This document shows, in pieces, positions 50,379-59,258 of a DNA stretch of 64,000 bases; positions within the stretch are counted from its first letter, which is position 1; the number at the start of each line of letters is the position of its first letter. The notes under the pieces were generated by a model that ran no database searches, was not told where the DNA came from, and was given only the letters and a program-made list of their open reading frames with translations. Where the stretch lies: contig CP066204.1 in the NCBI GenBank assembly GCA_016237705.1, positions 1-64,000 on the forward strand, read 5' to 3'. The position numbers and the translations under genes were made by a program. The stretch comes from Aerococcaceae bacterium zg-252 (GTDB lineage: Bacteria; Bacillota; Bacilli; Lactobacillales; Aerococcaceae).

Positions 50379-50776
50379 TGCAAGAATTACAATTAATTAA
50401 TGGTGCTGCACTAGCTTATATGGGAGATGCAGTTTATGAACAACATATCCGTAAACACGTGATTCAAAAGGGTGACACAGCTCCAAATAAATTACATCGA
50501 GCAGCAGTACGATATGTATCAGCAACAGCACAAGCAAAAGTAATGAAACATTGGATTAAAGACGTCGATATTTTAACTCCAGAAGAAATTGATATTTACA
50601 AACGAGGTAGAAATCATAAAGCAAATACAAAAGCAAAAAATGCGTCCATTAGTGACTATCGTCAAGCTACTGGATTTGAAGCATTAATTGGTTGGTTGAA
50701 ATTGACAGAACAAGAGGAACGCTGCTATCAGTTAATGGAAAATGCTATACAATATATTGAATCGGAGGTGTCATAG
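50357..50776 (+). CDS. mrnC: Mini-ribonuclease III
   Basis: Mini-III matures the ends of 23S rRNA. It is an RNase III catalytic domain without a double-strand RNA-binding domain; the signature is ALAYMGDAVYEQHIR with catalytic acidic residues. The product has 139 residues from ATG 50357, which has AAGG upstream; the alternative ATG 50378 overlaps the cysS stop (TAATG) and would give 132 residues. It lies between cysS and rlmB, as in most Firmicutes, and overlaps the rlmB start by one base. Confidence 0.96.
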   Translation: MEACEQLMQELQLINGAALAYMGDAVYEQHIRKHVIQKGDTAPNKLHRAAVRYVSATAQAKVMKHWIKDVDILTPEEIDIYKRGRNHKANTKAKNASISDYRQATGFEALIGWLKLTEQEERCYQLMENAIQYIESEVS

Positions 50777-51555
50777 TGGAAAAAAACAAACGTCATCAGC
50801 GACAGCATTCGGAAGAAAATTTTGAAAGTAACGAGATTTTTTATGGCCGTCATGTCGTTATGAAAATTTTCAAAGAGCGAAAACAAATAAATAAACTTTT
50901 TATTCAAAAAGGGCTTACAGGTACTGGTGTCCAAGATATACTGAAACTAGTGAAGCAACAAGGAGTTGTTGTCAGTGAAGTACCTAAAACTAAATTAGAT
51001 GAGATGACAAATAATGCGAATCATCAAGGAGTAGTCGTTACCTTACCTGCTTTTGAATATCAAACATTAGAGGATTGCTTTGCGTTAGCAGAATCAAGAC
51101 AAGAAGCACCATTCTTTTTGATACTTGACGGGATTGAAGACCCACATAATCTTGGGTCGATTATTCGAACTGCAGAAGCAACTGGCGTTCATGGTGTGAT
51201 TATTCCTAAACGACGTGCAGTCGGATTGACTGGTATCGTTGCTAAAACTTCAGCCGGTTCGATTGAAAATGTTCCTGTAGTACGTGTCACCAATATTTCC
51301 CAAGTGATTGAACAGCTGCAATCAAAAGGGGTATGGGTATTTGCAACGGCGATGTCAGGTGAGGATATGCGTACATGGAATAGTCAGGGTTCGATTGCTC
51401 TTATTATTGGTAATGAGGGGCAAGGAGTTTCACCTAAGGTGCAAGCAGCAGCAGACGGTATTGTGACGATTCCAATGACAGGAACAACGCAAAGTTTAAA
51501 TGCGAGTGTGGCTGCCGGTGTTTTAATGTATGAAGTAGCTAGACACCGTCTATAA
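50776..51555 (+). CDS. rlmB: 23S rRNA (guanosine-2'-O-)-methyltransferase RlmB / TrmH family
   Basis: This SPOUT-family enzyme methylates a ribose in the 23S peptidyl-transferase region. The N-terminal substrate-binding domain (FYGRHVVMKIFKERKQINKLF) is followed by the knotted methyltransferase with LILDGIEDPHNLGSIIRTAEA, IGNEGQGVS and SLNASVAAGVLMYE. The 259-residue length is normal. The start is GTG 50776 after CGGAGGTG, overlapping the mrnC stop (TAGTG). The exact guanosine modified is inferred from the family. Confidence 0.95.
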   Translation: MEKNKRHQRQHSEENFESNEIFYGRHVVMKIFKERKQINKLFIQKGLTGTGVQDILKLVKQQGVVVSEVPKTKLDEMTNNANHQGVVVTLPAFEYQTLEDCFALAESRQEAPFFLILDGIEDPHNLGSIIRTAEATGVHGVIIPKRRAVGLTGIVAKTSAGSIENVPVVRVTNISQVIEQLQSKGVWVFATAMSGEDMRTWNSQGSIALIIGNEGQGVSPKVQAAADGIVTIPMTGTTQSLNASVAAGVLMYEVARHRL

Positions 51556-51566
51556 ATTGAGCCAGT

Positions 51567-52103
51567 ATGCTGAGAAAAAAAGATATATTATTTGTTGACG
51601 GATATAATATGATTGGTGCTTGGCCACATCTTGAAAAGTTGATGAAACAAGATGAATTAGAATTGGCACGTGATCAGTTATTATTCGAATTAGCTAATTT
51701 TAAAAAGGTGAGAGGCTATCATCAAATCATCGTGGTATTTGATGCCTATTTAGTACCGGGTATTACAAAAAGATTTACTGAGTTTGATCTTCAAGTTGTC
51801 TTCACAAAAGAAAATGAAACGGCGGATTCATATATTGAACGAGAAGTAGCCAATTATATTAGTCCAATCTATCGTGTAGTGGTCGCAACCAGTGATTATG
51901 CAGAGCAATGGTTAATTTTTCAACGTGGTGCTTTAAGGCAATCTGCTAATGAACTTGCGTTAGAAATTCGTTATGCTAAGCAACAAGTTCGCACAGAAGT
52001 TGAACATTACTATAATCAAATGTTGCGTCGGCACAGTCCATGGCATGTCAATCAGCTCATAGCTTTAGATGAGTTAAGACAAGAGATAGAAAAGAATCAA
52101 TAG
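51567..52103 (+). CDS. NYN-domain ribosome-associated nuclease (YacP/Rae1)
   Basis: YacP is a PIN-like NYN nuclease; the B. subtilis protein Rae1 cuts mRNA in the ribosomal A site. The 178-residue protein starts MLRKKDILFVDGYNMIGAWP with the conserved aspartate and has TKENETADSYIEREV and VVATSDYAEQWLI, carrying the remaining acidic residues. The ATG has only a weak upstream site, so coupling with rlmB 11 bases before is likely. Position between rlmB and the sigma factor gene matches B. subtilis. Confidence 0.94.
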   Translation: MLRKKDILFVDGYNMIGAWPHLEKLMKQDELELARDQLLFELANFKKVRGYHQIIVVFDAYLVPGITKRFTEFDLQVVFTKENETADSYIEREVANYISPIYRVVVATSDYAEQWLIFQRGALRQSANELALEIRYAKQQVRTEVEHYYNQMLRRHSPWHVNQLIALDELRQEIEKNQ

Positions 52104-52140
52104 AGAATTTGTCGTTTATATTGAAAGGGAGAATATAAAC

Positions 52141-52749
52141 ATGAATATTAAAGATCTCAGTAATGAAGCATTGGTTGAACAGTTAAAAGATAGTTTTGAA
52201 AATGATTATTTTGCTGAATTATATAATCGGTTTATTCCACTTTACTACAAATGTATGCGAACGATTCGTATTGAAGGTTATGAAGTAGATGATTATTTAC
52301 AAGAAGCACGCATTATTTGGTGGAGTGTCATTGAAAAGTACGATAAAAATAATTCCCCTTATGTGGCAAATTATTTTGCCCGTGTATTTGAAAATTATTT
52401 ATTCAATATTCGTCGTGATAGACAAACTCAAAAAAGAGGCGGACAAGTGCAAATGATGTCTTTGCAGGAAACGATTGCGTCAGATGATTTTTCAGACAAT
52501 GTTACCTATTTGGAATATCATGTTAAAGAAACAACCAGTATAGAAGACCAAATCATTTTACAAGAAACTGTTGATGCTTTTATTCAGTCATTAACACCAT
52601 TAGAACGTATCGCATTGTGTAATCGTCTTTTAGCAGAGGATAATAATATTGCTCATATTGCAGAAACTTTAAATACGGATAAGCGTTCTGTGGAGAATGC
52701 TTTAGCACGCTCGCGTATAAAATACAAAAAGTATTTTAAAACGCAATGA
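52141..52749 (+). CDS. SigH/ComX-like sigma-70 family factor
   Basis: The 202-residue protein has a sigma region 2 (FAELYNRFIPLYYKCMRTI through DDYLQEARIIWWSVIEKYD) and a region 4 helix-turn-helix (LTPLERIALCNRLLAEDNNIAHIAETLNTDKRSVENALARSRIKY across its length). Position between yacP and rpmG-secE-nusG is that of sigH in B. subtilis. In Lactobacillales the orthologue usually drives late competence genes, so comFA/comFC, ssb and radA in this window are plausible targets. The ATG follows AAAGGGAG. Regulation of the factor itself is not visible. Confidence 0.88.
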   Translation: MNIKDLSNEALVEQLKDSFENDYFAELYNRFIPLYYKCMRTIRIEGYEVDDYLQEARIIWWSVIEKYDKNNSPYVANYFARVFENYLFNIRRDRQTQKRGGQVQMMSLQETIASDDFSDNVTYLEYHVKETTSIEDQIILQETVDAFIQSLTPLERIALCNRLLAEDNNIAHIAETLNTDKRSVENALARSRIKYKKYFKTQ

Positions 52750-52831
52750 AGATTGTGTCTGAAACCGTATGAATGAAAAAACATGTTGATAGATTGGTGC
52801 TGTCTGTAATTATATGCTATCGTAACGACCC

Positions 52832-52860
52832 TTGACTTTTGTATTAATCATTTATATTAT
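52832..52860 (+). promoter_or_regulatory. rpmG-secE promoter
   Basis: TTGACT (52832-52837), a 17-base spacer and TATTAT (52855-52860) lie 54 bases before rpmG. Confidence 0.8.
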
Positions 52861-52914
52861 ATAAGGTGTTAAAGTTGTCAAGTTAAGTGACGTATTGGAA
52901 ATGGAGGGATTGTT

Positions 52915-53067
52915 ATGGCTCAAAAGAAAACAGCCTTAGCGTGTACTGAATGTGGCCAACGCAATTACCACATGACACCTACTCAAGTAGGAAAAATGAT
53001 TCGATTAGAGATTAAGAAATTCTGTAAATACTGTAATCGACATACAGTTCACAAAGAAACGAAATAA
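52915..53067 (+). CDS. rpmG: 50S ribosomal protein L33
   Basis: This 50-residue ORF encodes L33: it begins [18 protein letters not shown] and has two CxxC pairs (C10/C13 and C37/C40), so it is the zinc-binding form. ATG 52915 follows GGAGGG. Its place before secE-nusG is conserved in Firmicutes. The zinc-binding form is usually replaced by a cysteine-free paralogue in zinc limitation; no such paralogue is in the window. Confidence 0.97.
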   Translation: MAQKKTALACTECGQRNYHMTPTQVGKMIRLEIKKFCKYCNRHTVHKETK

Positions 53068-53126
53068 TAAAGTGTAAGCGAGGGTGCTCAAGATGACCCG
53101 AGCGAGCTAGAATAAGGGGTATTACT

Positions 53127-53300
53127 ATGGGATATGTTAAAGGTGTTATTCAAGAGTTAAAAAAAGTAACATGGCCAAGCGTACGAGAAATTAATCGCTT
53201 TACTTGGACAGTTATTGTAATGGTTATTTTATTTGGACTATATTTTGGTGCAGCCGATTTAAGTTTTGCATCAATCATTAATTGGATACTTTCTCTATAA
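53127..53300 (+). CDS. secE: Preprotein translocase subunit SecE
   Basis: SecE is the clamp subunit of the SecYEG channel. The 57-residue single-span protein has the family amphipathic segment GVIQELKKVTWPSVREINRF cut here at its end, followed by one membrane helix (about residues 27-52). ATG 53127 follows AAGGGG. It lies between rpmG and nusG as expected. A promoter and hairpin separate it from nusG. Confidence 0.96.
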   Translation: MGYVKGVIQELKKVTWPSVREINRFTWTVIVMVILFGLYFGAADLSFASIINWILSL

Positions 53301-53316
53301 TTCATTAATTTAGACT

Positions 53317-53344
53317 TTGCAAAAAAGTTAATTATAGTTATAAT
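53317..53344 (+). promoter_or_regulatory. nusG promoter
   Basis: TTGCAA (53317-53322), a 16-base spacer and TATAAT (53339-53344) begin 17 bases after the secE stop. Transcription from it would start near 53351, just before the hairpin at 53357. Confidence 0.78.
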
Positions 53345-53356
53345 AGCAATAGAGAC

Positions 53357-53386
53357 AAAAAACCTACATTTCGTAGGTTTTTTATT
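53357..53386 (+). terminator. Intrinsic terminator between secE and nusG
   Basis: A perfect 11-bp stem (53357-53367 with 53373-53383), a 5-base loop and a T-rich tail. It ends the rpmG-secE transcript but also falls at the very start of the nusG transcript, so it may attenuate nusG. Confidence 0.88.
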
Positions 53387-53432
53387 ATGGGTGCAAAGGG
53401 GCAACAGAACAAAAATGTAGGAGGTCAAAACA

Positions 53433-53975
53433 ATGGCGAATAAAGAATGGTATGTATTGCACACTTATTCAGGGTATGAAAATAAAGTGCGTGAAAATAT
53501 TGAATTACGTAAAGAAAGTATGAATATGGAGGAAAATATTTTCCGTATTGTTATTCCAGAAGAAGAAATTATTGAAGTAGTAGACGGTGTAGAAAAGAAA
53601 AAAGTAGCGAAAACATTTCCTGGTTATGTCTTAATCGAAATGGTAATGTCGGATCAAGCATGGTTTATTGTAAGAAATACACCAGGTGTAACAGGATTCG
53701 TAGGTTCACATGGAGCTGGTAGTAAGCCGTCACCACTATTACCAGAAGAAATGGCAACTATTTTAGGTGATGTTGAAGCTCCTAAAGCACGTATTGAATT
53801 AAACTTAGCAGTCGGAGATTTTGTTGAGATTACTGACGGAGCATTTTCAGGTTTATCTGGAACGGTTGACGCAGTTGATGCCGAAGAACAAAAATTAAAA
53901 GTTATTTTAGAAATGTTCGGTCGAGAAACAGAGGCTGAATTAGAGTTTCATCAAGTGAAAAAACAAGAGATGTAA
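53433..53975 (+). CDS. nusG: Transcription termination/antitermination factor NusG
   Basis: NusG binds RNA polymerase and modulates pausing and coupling to translation. The NGN domain begins KEWYVLHTYSGYENKVRENI and includes FPGYVLIEMVMSDQAWFIVRNTPGVTGFVG; the KOW domain (VGDFVEITDGAFSGLSGTVDAV) is C-terminal. The 180-residue length is typical. ATG 53433 follows TAGGAGGT. Normally nusG is cotranscribed with secE, whereas here it has its own promoter and an intervening terminator. rplK follows after 229 bases. Confidence 0.98.
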   Translation: MANKEWYVLHTYSGYENKVRENIELRKESMNMEENIFRIVIPEEEIIEVVDGVEKKKVAKTFPGYVLIEMVMSDQAWFIVRNTPGVTGFVGSHGAGSKPSPLLPEEMATILGDVEAPKARIELNLAVGDFVEITDGAFSGLSGTVDAVDAEEQKLKVILEMFGRETEAELEFHQVKKQEM

Positions 53976-54087
53976 TAAAGGTTAATTATTGACTTTTTTG
54001 TTGGAACAAATTTGTATTTTATTCTAAATTTAGTGGGAAAAGCACGTAAAAAATACGCAGAAATAAAGAATAAACACAAATAATCAG

Positions 54088-54116
54088 TTGATTTATAAAA
54101 CAAAGAATGGTATCAT
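54088..54116 (+). promoter_or_regulatory. rplKA promoter
   Basis: TTGATT (54088-54093), a 17-base spacer and TATCAT (54111-54116) with an upstream TGG lie 88 bases before rplK. A GTGCG/CGCAC hairpin (54123-54138) begins the leader. Confidence 0.78.
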
Positions 54117-54143
54117 ATTTTAGTGCGCATGTACGCACAATGA

Positions 54144-54178
54144 GTGGGAGGATGTTAATCCATGAACCACATCACGAA
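54144..54178 (+). promoter_or_regulatory. Ribosomal protein L1 binding site, rplK leader
   Basis: GTGGGAGG followed by an internal TCC and then CCAC forms a GTGG/CCAC helix with a GGA/TCC inner helix, resembling the L1-binding part of 23S rRNA. L1 is known to repress its own operon through such mimics. The motif recurs at 54667. Confidence 0.72.
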
Positions 54179-54204
54179 GTATAATTTATTAAGGAGGAAT
54201 TTTC

Positions 54205-54630
54205 GTGGCTAAAAAAGTAGTAAAACAAGTTAAATTACAAATTCCAGCCGGCGCAGCAAGCCCAGCTCCACCAGTAGGTCCAGCTTTAGGTCAAGCGCAA
54301 GTTAACATTATGGGGTTCTGTAAAGAGTTCAACGCTCGTACACAAGATCAAGCAGGTTTAATTATTCCTGTAGTAATTGATGTTTATGAAGACCGTTCAT
54401 TCAGCTTCATTACAAAAAAACCACCAGTACCAGTATTATTGAAAAAAGTTGCTGGCATTGCTAAAGGTTCAGGTGTACCTAATAAAACAAAAGTAGCAAC
54501 AATTACTAAAGCTCAAGTACAAGAAGTTGCTGAAACAAAAATGGAAGACTTAAATGCAGCTAGCGTAGAAGCAGCAATGCGCATTGTTGAAGGTACTGCT
54601 CGTTCTATGGGTATCACAGTCCAAGATTAA
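54205..54630 (+). CDS. rplK: 50S ribosomal protein L11
   Basis: L11 forms the GTPase-associated centre base with 23S rRNA. The 141-residue protein starts [21 protein letters not shown] and has the proline-rich hinge [14 protein letters not shown] before the RNA-binding C-terminal domain ending [10 protein letters not shown]. The start is GTG 54205 after AAGGAGG. rplA follows; both probably respond to free L1. Confidence 0.99.
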   Translation: MAKKVVKQVKLQIPAGAASPAPPVGPALGQAQVNIMGFCKEFNARTQDQAGLIIPVVIDVYEDRSFSFITKKPPVPVLLKKVAGIAKGSGVPNKTKVATITKAQVQEVAETKMEDLNAASVEAAMRIVEGTARSMGITVQD

Positions 54631-54666
54631 GCGCAGTGTAGTTTCTCGCCCCGTTTTCTATCGGGT

Positions 54667-54694
54667 GTGGGAGGTTAAACCGTTAAAACCACAA
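54667..54694 (+). promoter_or_regulatory. Second L1 binding motif, rplK-rplA intergenic
   Basis: A second GTGGGAGG, TTAAACC, then ACCACAAG copy sits 20 bases before rplA. It matches the rplK-leader motif in its conserved bases and spacing, so L1 could act at both translation starts. Confidence 0.65.
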
Positions 54695-54713
54695 GTATAG
54701 GAGGAAAATAAAA

Positions 54714-55403
54714 ATGGCAAAGAAAAGTAAAAACTTCCGTGCTGCTTTTGAAAAAGTAGATCGCACGAAAAAATATGAAGCAGCTGAAGCAATCGCATTA
54801 GCGAAAGAAATCGACTATGCAAAATTCGATGCAACAGTTGAAGTATCTTACAATTTAAATATTGATGTTAAAAAAGCAGATCAACAAATTCGTGGAGCAA
54901 TGGTATTACCACACGGTACTGGTAAAGTATCACGTGTTGTTGTAATCGCTCGTGGCGAAAAAGCTAAAGAAGCTGAAGCAGCAGGTGCTGACTTTGTTGG
55001 TGAAGTAGATTTAATCAATAAAATCAACGATGGTTGGTTAGATTTCGATGTAATGGTAGCAACACCAGATATGATGGGTCAAGTTGGTCGTTTAGGTCGT
55101 GTATTAGGACCTAAAGGTTTAATGCCTAACCCTAAAACTGGTACAGTTACAATGGACGTAACAAAAGCTGTTAATGACATTAAAGCTGGTCAAGTAACAT
55201 ACCGTGCTGATAAAGCTGGTATCGTGAACGTACCAATTGGTAAAGTTTCATTTGATGATACTAAATTAGTAGAAAACTTAAAAGCTTTACACGAACAAAT
55301 TTTACGTGTAAAACCTGCAACTGCTAAAGGTACATACATTACTAACTTATCATTAAGTACAACATTTGGTCCTGGTATCAAATTAGATACAACTACATTA
55401 TAA
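54714..55403 (+). CDS. rplA: 50S ribosomal protein L1
   Basis: L1 forms the mobile stalk that moves tRNA out of the E site and also represses its own mRNA. The 229-residue protein carries [19 protein letters not shown] and [18 protein letters not shown], the rRNA-binding surface. ATG 54714 follows TAGGAGG. Codon choice is that of a highly expressed gene. The rplJL promoter follows 26 bases after its stop. Confidence 0.99.
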   Translation: MAKKSKNFRAAFEKVDRTKKYEAAEAIALAKEIDYAKFDATVEVSYNLNIDVKKADQQIRGAMVLPHGTGKVSRVVVIARGEKAKEAEAAGADFVGEVDLINKINDGWLDFDVMVATPDMMGQVGRLGRVLGPKGLMPNPKTGTVTMDVTKAVNDIKAGQVTYRADKAGIVNVPIGKVSFDDTKLVENLKALHEQILRVKPATAKGTYITNLSLSTTFGPGIKLDTTTL

Positions 55404-55429
55404 TAACAGGAAATAATTCTAAAAAAGGC

Positions 55430-55458
55430 TTGACGCCAAATGATATTTCCGTTATGAT
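55430..55458 (+). promoter_or_regulatory. rplJL promoter
   Basis: TTGACG (55430-55435), a 17-base spacer and TATGAT (55453-55458) lie 157 bases before rplJ. Confidence 0.88.
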
Positions 55459-55474
55459 TACATACAGTTCATAA

Positions 55475-55576
55475 CGACCGTAGACAGCAAGTGGCGAATG
55501 CCTTAATTTCTTGCCGAGGAAGTTCCTAATTTTGAGGATCTATCTCTATGTCTAAGGTGACATAGAGATTTTTTTT
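55475..55576 (+). promoter_or_regulatory. L10 leader RNA with attenuator
   Basis: The leader contains the typical L10(L12)4-binding segment, with CCGTAGACAGCAAGTGG, then CTTAATTTCTTGCCGAGG, where GCAAG pairs with CTTGC. It ends in the terminator at 55542-55576. Binding of L10-L12 is known to control rplJL in this way in Firmicutes. Confidence 0.88.
55542..55576 (+). terminator. Attenuator terminator of the L10 leader
   Basis: A perfect 11-bp stem (55542-55552 with 55559-55569) is followed by eight T residues. A downstream copy AATCTCTAT (55581-55589) can instead pair with the terminator 3' arm and T tract, giving a competing hairpin (55563-55590). Confidence 0.9.
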
Positions 55577-55614
55577 GAAAAAATCTCTATACCAAATTGA
55601 CGGAGGTGAAACTT

Positions 55615-56115
55615 ATGACAAAAGCAGTAATCTTGAAAAAACAAGAAGAAGTAACAGTTGTGGCAAATGACTTAAAATCTGCAGCATCAGTTGTTGTTGT
55701 TGACTATTTAGGTTTAACAGTAGAAGAAGTAACAAACTTACGTAAAGAATTACGTGAAAGCGGAGTTCAAATGAAAGTTGTTAAAAACACTATTCTACGT
55801 CGTGCTGCTGCTGAAGCTGGTATCGAAGGTTTAGATAGTACATTTGTAGGACCATCTGCAATTGTTTTCTCTGAAAACGAAGTAGTAGCTCCAGCAAAAA
55901 TCGTTGCGAAATATGCTGATAAAATTGAACCATTAGCAATTAAAGGTGGTTTAATTGAAGGTAAAGTAGCTTCAGCTGATGAAATGAACGCATTAGCGAA
56001 ATTACCAGACCGCGATGGTTTATTATCAATGTTACTTTCAGTATTACAAGCGCCAGTACGCAATACTGCATTGGCAATCAAAGCTGTGGCAGAAGCAAAA
56101 GAATCTGCAGCTTAA
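55615..56115 (+). CDS. rplJ: 50S ribosomal protein L10
   Basis: L10 anchors L7/L12 dimers to the ribosome. The 166-residue protein has [24 protein letters not shown] split at its helix, [10 protein letters not shown] for rRNA contact, and a C-terminal helix ([19 protein letters not shown]) that holds L12. ATG 55615 is 7 bases after CGGAGGTG; the in-frame TTG at 55597 precedes this site. The gene is controlled by the L10 leader and cotranscribed with rplL. Confidence 0.98.
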   Translation: MTKAVILKKQEEVTVVANDLKSAASVVVVDYLGLTVEEVTNLRKELRESGVQMKVVKNTILRRAAAEAGIEGLDSTFVGPSAIVFSENEVVAPAKIVAKYADKIEPLAIKGGLIEGKVASADEMNALAKLPDRDGLLSMLLSVLQAPVRNTALAIKAVAEAKESAA

Positions 56116-56157
56116 TCTTAATTTATCAATTTAACCAAAAAATGGAGGAAAATAATC

Positions 56158-56520
56158 ATGGCATTAAACATTGAAAACATTATTGCTGAAATCAAAGAAG
56201 CAACAATTATTGAATTAAATGACTTAGTAAAAGCAATTGAAGAAGAATTTGGCGTAACTGCTGCTGCTCCTGTAGCTGTAGCTGCTGCTGGTCCAGTTGC
56301 TGAAGAAAAAACTGACTTCGACGTAGAATTAACTTCTGCTGGAGATACAAAAATCAAAGTAATCAAAGTAGTTCGTGAAGCTACTGGTTTAGGATTGAAA
56401 GAAGCTAAAGAATTAGTTGATGGCGCTCCTAAAGTATTAAAAGAAGGCGTATCAAAAGAAGAAGCAGAAGCTTTAAAAGCTCAATTAGAAGAAGTTGGAG
56501 CATCTGTAACATTAAAATAA
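56158..56520 (+). CDS. rplL: 50S ribosomal protein L7/L12
   Basis: L7/L12 recruits translation GTPases. The 120-residue acidic protein has an N-terminal dimerisation helix pair, an Ala-rich hinge ([16 protein letters not shown]) and the C-terminal factor-binding domain ([28 protein letters not shown], broken here at its loop). ATG 56158 follows TGGAGG. A strong terminator follows. Confidence 0.99.
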   Translation: MALNIENIIAEIKEATIIELNDLVKAIEEEFGVTAAAPVAVAAAGPVAEEKTDFDVELTSAGDTKIKVIKVVREATGLGLKEAKELVDGAPKVLKEGVSKEEAEALKAQLEEVGASVTLK

Positions 56521-56534
56521 TTTTTATGTTAATG

Positions 56535-56583
56535 ACACCCTTGAAAACGTTGGTAAATCAACGTTTTCAAAGGGTGTTTTTTT
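56535..56583 (+). terminator. Terminator of rplJL
   Basis: An 18-bp stem with one bulged base (56535-56552 with 56559-56577), a 6-base loop and seven T residues. The stem also contains a cre-like sequence (TTGAAAACGTTGGTA from 56541). Confidence 0.93.
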
Positions 56584-56631
56584 GTTTGAATACGCATATT
56601 ATCAAATTTATGTGAAAAAATTCCATAACTA

Positions 56632-56660
56632 TTGACATATATAAATGAATATTTTAAAAT
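56632..56660 (+). promoter_or_regulatory. Phosphoketolase promoter
   Basis: A perfect TTGACA (56632-56637), a 17-base spacer and TAAAAT (56655-56660) lie 62 bases before the gene, predicting strong expression. Confidence 0.92.
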
Positions 56661-56722
56661 TAAACACAAAGGTTAGTTTATAAAACTAACTAACTTAATT
56701 AGAATAATGTGAGGAATTAATA

Positions 56723-59089
56723 ATGACGAATTTTGATGATAAAAGCTACTTGGAAAAGGTCGATAAATGGTGGCGAGCAGCTAATTATATTTCTGTTGCC
56801 CAAATGTATTTGAAAGATAATCCTTTATTACGCAGAGAGTTGTCGAATGAAGATGTTAAATTAACACCTATTGGGCATTGGGGAACTATTTCAGGGCAAA
56901 ACTTTATTTACGCTCACCTTAATCGTGTGATTAACAAATATGATTTAGATATGTTCTATATTGAAGGACCTGGACATGGTGGTCAAGTAATGGTTTCGAA
57001 CTCTTATATTGACGGCTCTTATTCTGAATTATACCCAGAAATTACACAAGATGAAGCTGGTTTAAAACAATTATGTAAAATATTTTCTTTTCCAGGAGGT
57101 ATAGCATCTCATGCTGCACCCGAAACACCAGGGTCGATTCATGAAGGTGGTGAATTAGGGTATTCGCTATCACATGCAACGGGTGCCATTTTAGATAATC
57201 CCAATGTTATTGCAGCAACGGTTGTAGGTGACGGTGAGGCAGAAACTGGTCCTTTAGCAGCAGGGTGGTTCTCTAATACTTTTATTAATCCAGTCAATGA
57301 CGGAGCAGTGTTACCAATTTTATATTTAAATGGGGGTAAAATTCATAATCCAACCATTTTAGAACGTAAAACTAATGAAGAATTAACGGATTTATTTAAT
57401 GGTTTGGGTTGGACACCTATCTTTGTAGGTGGAACGAATCCTGAAATTGTTCACTTTGAAATGGCAGAAAAAATGGATAAAGCGATTGAGTTGATTCAAG
57501 AAATCCAATCAGAAGCTCGAAAATATCCAGCTGATAAAGCAACACAAGCAAAATGGCCCGTGTTAATTGTTCGCATTCCAAAAGGTTGGACAGGACCAGT
57601 AGAATGGAATGGTGAACCGATTGAAGGTGGTTTTAGAGCACATCAAGTGCCAATACCTGTAACTGGTAAAGATATGCGTACAGCTTCGTATTTAGTTGAA
57701 TGGTTACAATCTTATAAACCAGAAGAGTTATTTGATGATAATGGATATGTTAAAGAAGAAATTCGTGAGATTTCACCAAAAGGTAATCGTAGAATGTCTA
57801 TGAATCCTGTAACAAATGCTGGTATCGTAGCTGAATTGAATACGGCTGATTGGAGAAAGCATGCTTTAGACATTAAGGTTCCGGGTGAAATTATTGCTCA
57901 AGATATGATTGAGTTAGGTAAATATGCAGCTGATTTAATTCGTGAAAACCCAACGAATTTCCGTATTTTTGGTCCAGATGAAACTAAATCGAATCGTCTA
58001 CAACATGTGTTTGATGCAACAAATCGTCAATGGTTAGGTAGAATGAATGATGCTTATGATGAATGGCTTTCTCCAGTAGGACGTGTCATTGATTCGCAAT
58101 TGTCAGAGCATCAAGCAGAAGGATTTTTGGAAGGTTATGTATTAACAGGCCGTCATGGTTTCTTTGCGTCATATGAATCATTCTTGCGAGTGGTTGATTC
58201 GATGATTACACAACATTTTAAATGGTTACGGAAATCCAAAACACACGCACCATGGCGTAAAAATTATCCGTCGCTTAATTTGATTGCGACATCGACTGTA
58301 TTCCAACAAGATCATAATGGTTATACGCATCAAGATCCAGGTTTGTTAACGCATTTGGCAGAAAAAACACCAGAATTTATTCGTGAGTATTTACCAGCTG
58401 ATACCAATAGTTTATTAGCAGTTATGGATAAAGCATTAAAAGATGAAGATAAGATTAATTTGATTGTGTCTTCCAAACATCCACGTCCACAATTTTATAC
58501 GGCAGAGGAAGCAGAAGAATTAGTAGAAAAAGGGTATAAAGTGATTGATTGGGCATCTACTGACCATAATGGTACGCCGGATATTGTGTTTGCAGCAGCC
58601 GGAACGGAACCAAACTTGGAGGCATTAGCAGCTATTTCAATTTTAAATAAAGCCTTTCCTGAAATGAAAATTCGCTTTATTAATGTGGTAGATATTTTGA
58701 AATTGCGTCACCCAGACATTGATTCGAGAGGCTTATCAGATGAAGTATTTAATGAATTATTTACTGTTGATAAGCCGATTATCTTTGCATTCCATGGTTA
58801 TGAAGGTATGATTCGTGATATCTTCTTCAAACGTCAAAATCATCATTTGTTCATTCATGGTTATCGTGAAAATGGAGATATTACAACACCGTTTGATATG
58901 CGTGTATTATCAGAGTTGGATCGTTTCCATTTGGCGAAAGATGCTGCTAATGCAGTATTTGGTGATAAAGCACAAGAGTTTAAAGAAAAAATGGATGAAA
59001 CGGTGGCGTATCATAAGCAATATATTCGTGAAAATGGAATTGATATTCCAGAAGTTTTAGACTGGAAATGGGAAGATTTAATCAAATAG
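56723..59089 (+). CDS. xfp: Phosphoketolase (xylulose 5-phosphate / fructose 6-phosphate)
   Basis: Phosphoketolase splits xylulose 5-phosphate (and often fructose 6-phosphate) with phosphate to acetyl phosphate, the key step of heterolactic fermentation. The 788-residue thiamine diphosphate enzyme has [18 protein letters not shown] at the N-terminus, EGPGHGGQ, the cofactor motif [13 protein letters not shown] (near residue 170) and [18 protein letters not shown] in the pyrimidine domain. ATG 56723 follows GTGAGGA. It has its own strong promoter and terminator. Which sugar phosphate dominates cannot be read from sequence. It suggests a heterofermentative or pentose-using lactic acid bacterium. 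Confidence 0.97.
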   Translation: MTNFDDKSYLEKVDKWWRAANYISVAQMYLKDNPLLRRELSNEDVKLTPIGHWGTISGQNFIYAHLNRVINKYDLDMFYIEGPGHGGQVMVSNSYIDGSYSELYPEITQDEAGLKQLCKIFSFPGGIASHAAPETPGSIHEGGELGYSLSHATGAILDNPNVIAATVVGDGEAETGPLAAGWFSNTFINPVNDGAVLPILYLNGGKIHNPTILERKTNEELTDLFNGLGWTPIFVGGTNPEIVHFEMAEKMDKAIELIQEIQSEARKYPADKATQAKWPVLIVRIPKGWTGPVEWNGEPIEGGFRAHQVPIPVTGKDMRTASYLVEWLQSYKPEELFDDNGYVKEEIREISPKGNRRMSMNPVTNAGIVAELNTADWRKHALDIKVPGEIIAQDMIELGKYAADLIRENPTNFRIFGPDETKSNRLQHVFDATNRQWLGRMNDAYDEWLSPVGRVIDSQLSEHQAEGFLEGYVLTGRHGFFASYESFLRVVDSMITQHFKWLRKSKTHAPWRKNYPSLNLIATSTVFQQDHNGYTHQDPGLLTHLAEKTPEFIREYLPADTNSLLAVMDKALKDEDKINLIVSSKHPRPQFYTAEEAEELVEKGYKVIDWASTDHNGTPDIVFAAAGTEPNLEALAAISILNKAFPEMKIRFINVVDILKLRHPDIDSRGLSDEVFNELFTVDKPIIFAFHGYEGMIRDIFFKRQNHHLFIHGYRENGDITTPFDMRVLSELDRFHLAKDAANAVFGDKAQEFKEKMDETVAYHKQYIRENGIDIPEVLDWKWEDLIK

Positions 59090-59101
59090 AGCTTTTAAAA
59101 T

Positions 59102-59148
59102 GACCTCTAGAGGATATTGGAAATTGAATATTCTCTAGGGGCTCTTTT
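59102..59148 (+). terminator. Terminator after phosphoketolase
   Basis: Arms 59102-59118 and 59127-59144 pair over about 15 bp with several G-U pairs; a short TTTT tail follows. Confidence 0.75.
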
Positions 59149-59258
59149 GTATGATTATTAAAATTTTGTAAAATTCAATATCAAATACAAGGTAAGAGTA
59201 TAAAATAGGTCGGTTAATGGGTATAATAGAGAGGTAATAGAAAAAGGATGTGAGAAAT

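Noticed and set aside
53150-53464. 104-codon minus-strand frame over secE and the nusG leader
   Set aside because: It covers secE, the nusG promoter and the terminator; no ribosome site and no family resemblance.
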